Source of the DNA: Paenibacillus sp. Soil522
GTDB taxonomy: Bacteria; Bacillota; Bacilli; Paenibacillales; Paenibacillaceae
Length of the DNA: 51,614 nt
Reading direction: 5' to 3'
Assembly (NCBI RefSeq): GCF_001428245.1
Contig: NZ_LMRV01000044.1
Coordinates: 225,537 to 277,150, forward strand
A program made the position numbers and the translations under genes. Shown here piece by piece: positions 50,165 to 51,614 of the stretch. Position 1 is the first letter of the stretch. Each line of letters begins with the position of its first letter. The notes below the pieces were generated by a model. The model searched no databases. It was not told the DNA's origin and saw only the letters and a program-made list of their open reading frames with translations.

Positions 50165-51614
50165 ATGAAGTTAAGAAAAAGAGGGTTCTTGTTAATGGTC
50201 GTATCGCTAATCCTGACAGGAATATTGGCCGGCTGCAGTTCGAATGGGCCGGCTCCTTCCGAAACAGGTGAATCGCCGCAGGCTTCCGAGGACGGAAAAT
50301 TGAATCCGGTTACATTGAAGATCATGTTCCCCGGAGACCCGCCAGCGGGCTGGGATGAAGTCAAGGCGGAGATGGAGAAGCGTCTGGCGGGTACGCTTAA
50401 TATGAAGCTGAACGTGGTGTTTATCCCATGGACGGACGTTCTTCAGAAGCGTCAAGTTGCATTATCCTCCGCGGAAGACTACGATCTGATCTGGGACAAT
50501 AATCCGGTGCAAAATATGGCCGCCGGCCTCTATGAACCGCTGGACGAATTGATCGAGAAATATGGGCCCGATATCAAGGGCAATCGTTCCGCGGAGCTGA
50601 TGGAAGCCAATAAGGTAAACGGTAAATTGTATGCGGTCCCACTTGAAGTGAATTTCATCCGCCCATGGACGTTTGTCATTCGCAAGGACATTCGGGAGCA
50701 GCTGGGTGTCGAACCGATCAAGAGCTATGACGAGCTGATCGAATTTATGTATTTGGTGAAAGAGAAGGTTCCGGAAATCACTCCGTTCATTCCTAACGGT
50801 CCGGAGCATATCGGCTTGAGGCTTGCAAACATGCTTGATCCGACGGCCAACCTTGCCGCCGTATTGAACTATCCCGGATTGTACACCAAAGGGAACGACG
50901 GAAAGGTCTATAATATTTTCGATAACATGGACCCCATGATTATGAAAAATTTCGAGCAATATCGCAAGCTGTATCAGAACGGAATATTAGCCAAAGACGC
51001 CCTTACGCTTAAAAATGCGGAATTTTCCAAAGGAAAGGCGGCTGTTTCCACATTTTTCGATTTTGGCGTCAATCTGAATACCCGCTCGGCGCTTGAAAAA
51101 TCGGTTCCTGGAGCTTCTGCCGAAGCTTTCTCCTTATACGACACCGGCATGAAGCTGAGCTCGACCTATAAAGCGGGCAATTTTATTGCCGTTCCGGTGG
51201 TCAGTAAAAACAAAGAACGCGCCATTCAATTTCTTAATTGGCTGAATCAGAAGGATAATTACGATTTACTTGCCTATGGTATAGAGGGGAAAAACTGGGA
51301 AGATGCGGGAGAAGGTCTTTATAACCCGATCAAAGATAACCCTTATGCGGGCATTCCTTTCGCATGGGGCTGGAATCCGAAGCTGGATCGAATCGATGCC
51401 AGCCTGCCTGAAGATGTTATTGCGCTGAATAAGTGGCAGAGGGATCCGAGTAACTTCACAACTGATATTCTGACGGGCTTCACCTTCAATCCTAGCCCGG
51501 TAGCCAATGAAGTGTCACAACTCAGCAATGCGGGCGTGGAGTTTTATAATCCGATCGTGATGGGGCTGGTGGAACCGAACGAGGGTCTGGCCAAGTTTAA
51601 GGAAAAGGCCTATG
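50165..51614 (+). CDS. ABC solute-binding lipoprotein, LplA/DUF3502-like, 3' truncated by the window
   Basis: At least 483 residues, still open at the end of the window. It has a lipoprotein signal (lipobox LAGC, Cys24), an acidic linker, a binding domain (NPVTLKIMFPGDPPAGWDEV, YDLIWDNNPVQNMAAGLYEP, VNGKLYAVPLEVNFIRPW) and a C-terminal part (FTFNPSPVANEVSQLSN) that fits LplA-type lipoproteins with a DUF3502 domain. It would bind an oligosaccharide or sugar derivative. It follows the AraC sensor by 189 bases, the usual Paenibacillus layout; permeases should be encoded next, outside the window. GGAGGGG lies about 6 bases before the start. Confidence 0.87.
   Translation, partial: MKLRKRGFLLMVVSLILTGILAGCSSNGPAPSETGESPQASEDGKLNPVTLKIMFPGDPPAGWDEVKAEMEKRLAGTLNMKLNVVFIPWTDVLQKRQVALSSAEDYDLIWDNNPVQNMAAGLYEPLDELIEKYGPDIKGNRSAELMEANKVNGKLYAVPLEVNFIRPWTFVIRKDIREQLGVEPIKSYDELIEFMYLVKEKVPEITPFIPNGPEHIGLRLANMLDPTANLAAVLNYPGLYTKGNDGKVYNIFDNMDPMIMKNFEQYRKLYQNGILAKDALTLKNAEFSKGKAAVSTFFDFGVNLNTRSALEKSVPGASAEAFSLYDTGMKLSSTYKAGNFIAVPVVSKNKERAIQFLNWLNQKDNYDLLAYGIEGKNWEDAGEGLYNPIKDNPYAGIPFAWGWNPKLDRIDASLPEDVIALNKWQRDPSNFTTDILTGFTFNPSPVANEVSQLSNAGVEFYNPIVMGLVEPNEGLAKFKEKAY

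Noticed and set aside
1..51614. CRISPR arrays, tRNA/rRNA genes, prophage or integrative element
   Set aside because: No regularly spaced repeats, no tRNA- or rRNA-like segments, and no integrase, transposase or phage structural gene was seen on reading both strands.

Overview
The window looks like a chromosomal segment of a Paenibacillus-like member of the Bacillales. The evidence is YesM/YesN two-component pairs next to sugar ABC solute-binding proteins, membrane-bound AraC regulators, a DUF5696 protein, a SigB/RsbW stress module, strong GGAGG ribosome-binding sites, frequent TTG/GTG starts and ATGA stop/start overlaps. No rRNA, tRNA, CRISPR array, transposase or phage gene was seen.

Layout. 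(1) 1-5264: end of a sugar-binding protein, a YesM-type kinase, a YesN-type regulator and a GntP-type permease. (2) 5376-9596: a general-stress locus with a remnant of a PP2C/SpoIIE phosphatase, an RsbV-like STAS protein that has lost its centre, two RsbW-like kinases, a DUF948 protein behind a good SigB-type promoter, sigB itself, and a frameshifted YtxH gene on the other strand. (3) 9767-11266: a YezD (DUF2292) gene preceded by a cysteine-rich upstream ORF, a small unknown gene and an aldo/keto reductase pseudogene. (4) 11381-23509: a compact eight-gene operon. It encodes one MsmX/UgpC-type ATPase, one very large secreted binding protein, two separate permease pairs, an NHL-TPR-Yip1-like membrane protein and a membrane-anchored DUF5696 protein. 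This is the best candidate in the window for an undescribed system. (5) 23526-31983: a set of flavin-dependent (NtaA/SnaA/DszA-type) monooxygenases, three intact and one broken, with an orphan binding lipoprotein, a nitroreductase and an aldo/keto reductase, led by a probable transcription attenuator. (6) 32090-39308: a PadR regulator with a striking operator, three ABC exporters and cysK. (7) 39620-43208: an AEC transporter, a small membrane protein, and an MFS transporter divergent from a frameshifted WYL regulator. (8) 43224-47191: an AT-rich block of partly decayed genes, interrupted by a GC-richer alginate-lyase-like gene with a cre site. (9) 47699-51614: a membrane AraC regulator and the start of a binding-protein gene that runs off the window.

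Working together: regions 4, 1 and 9 point to uptake of complex carbohydrates under local sensor control. Regions 3, 5 and 6 fit scavenging of sulfur from organic compounds: monooxygenases fed with reduced flavin release sulfite, and CysK then makes cysteine. Region 2 would control general stress, but both activating partners of the switch appear broken.

A recurring theme is damaged genes. There are large internal or 5' losses (phosphatase, STAS, aldo/keto reductase, monooxygenase, PP2C-like, DUF3885) and one-base frameshifts (YtxH, WYL regulator, acetyltransferase). All family assignments are from reading the translations; no database search was run.
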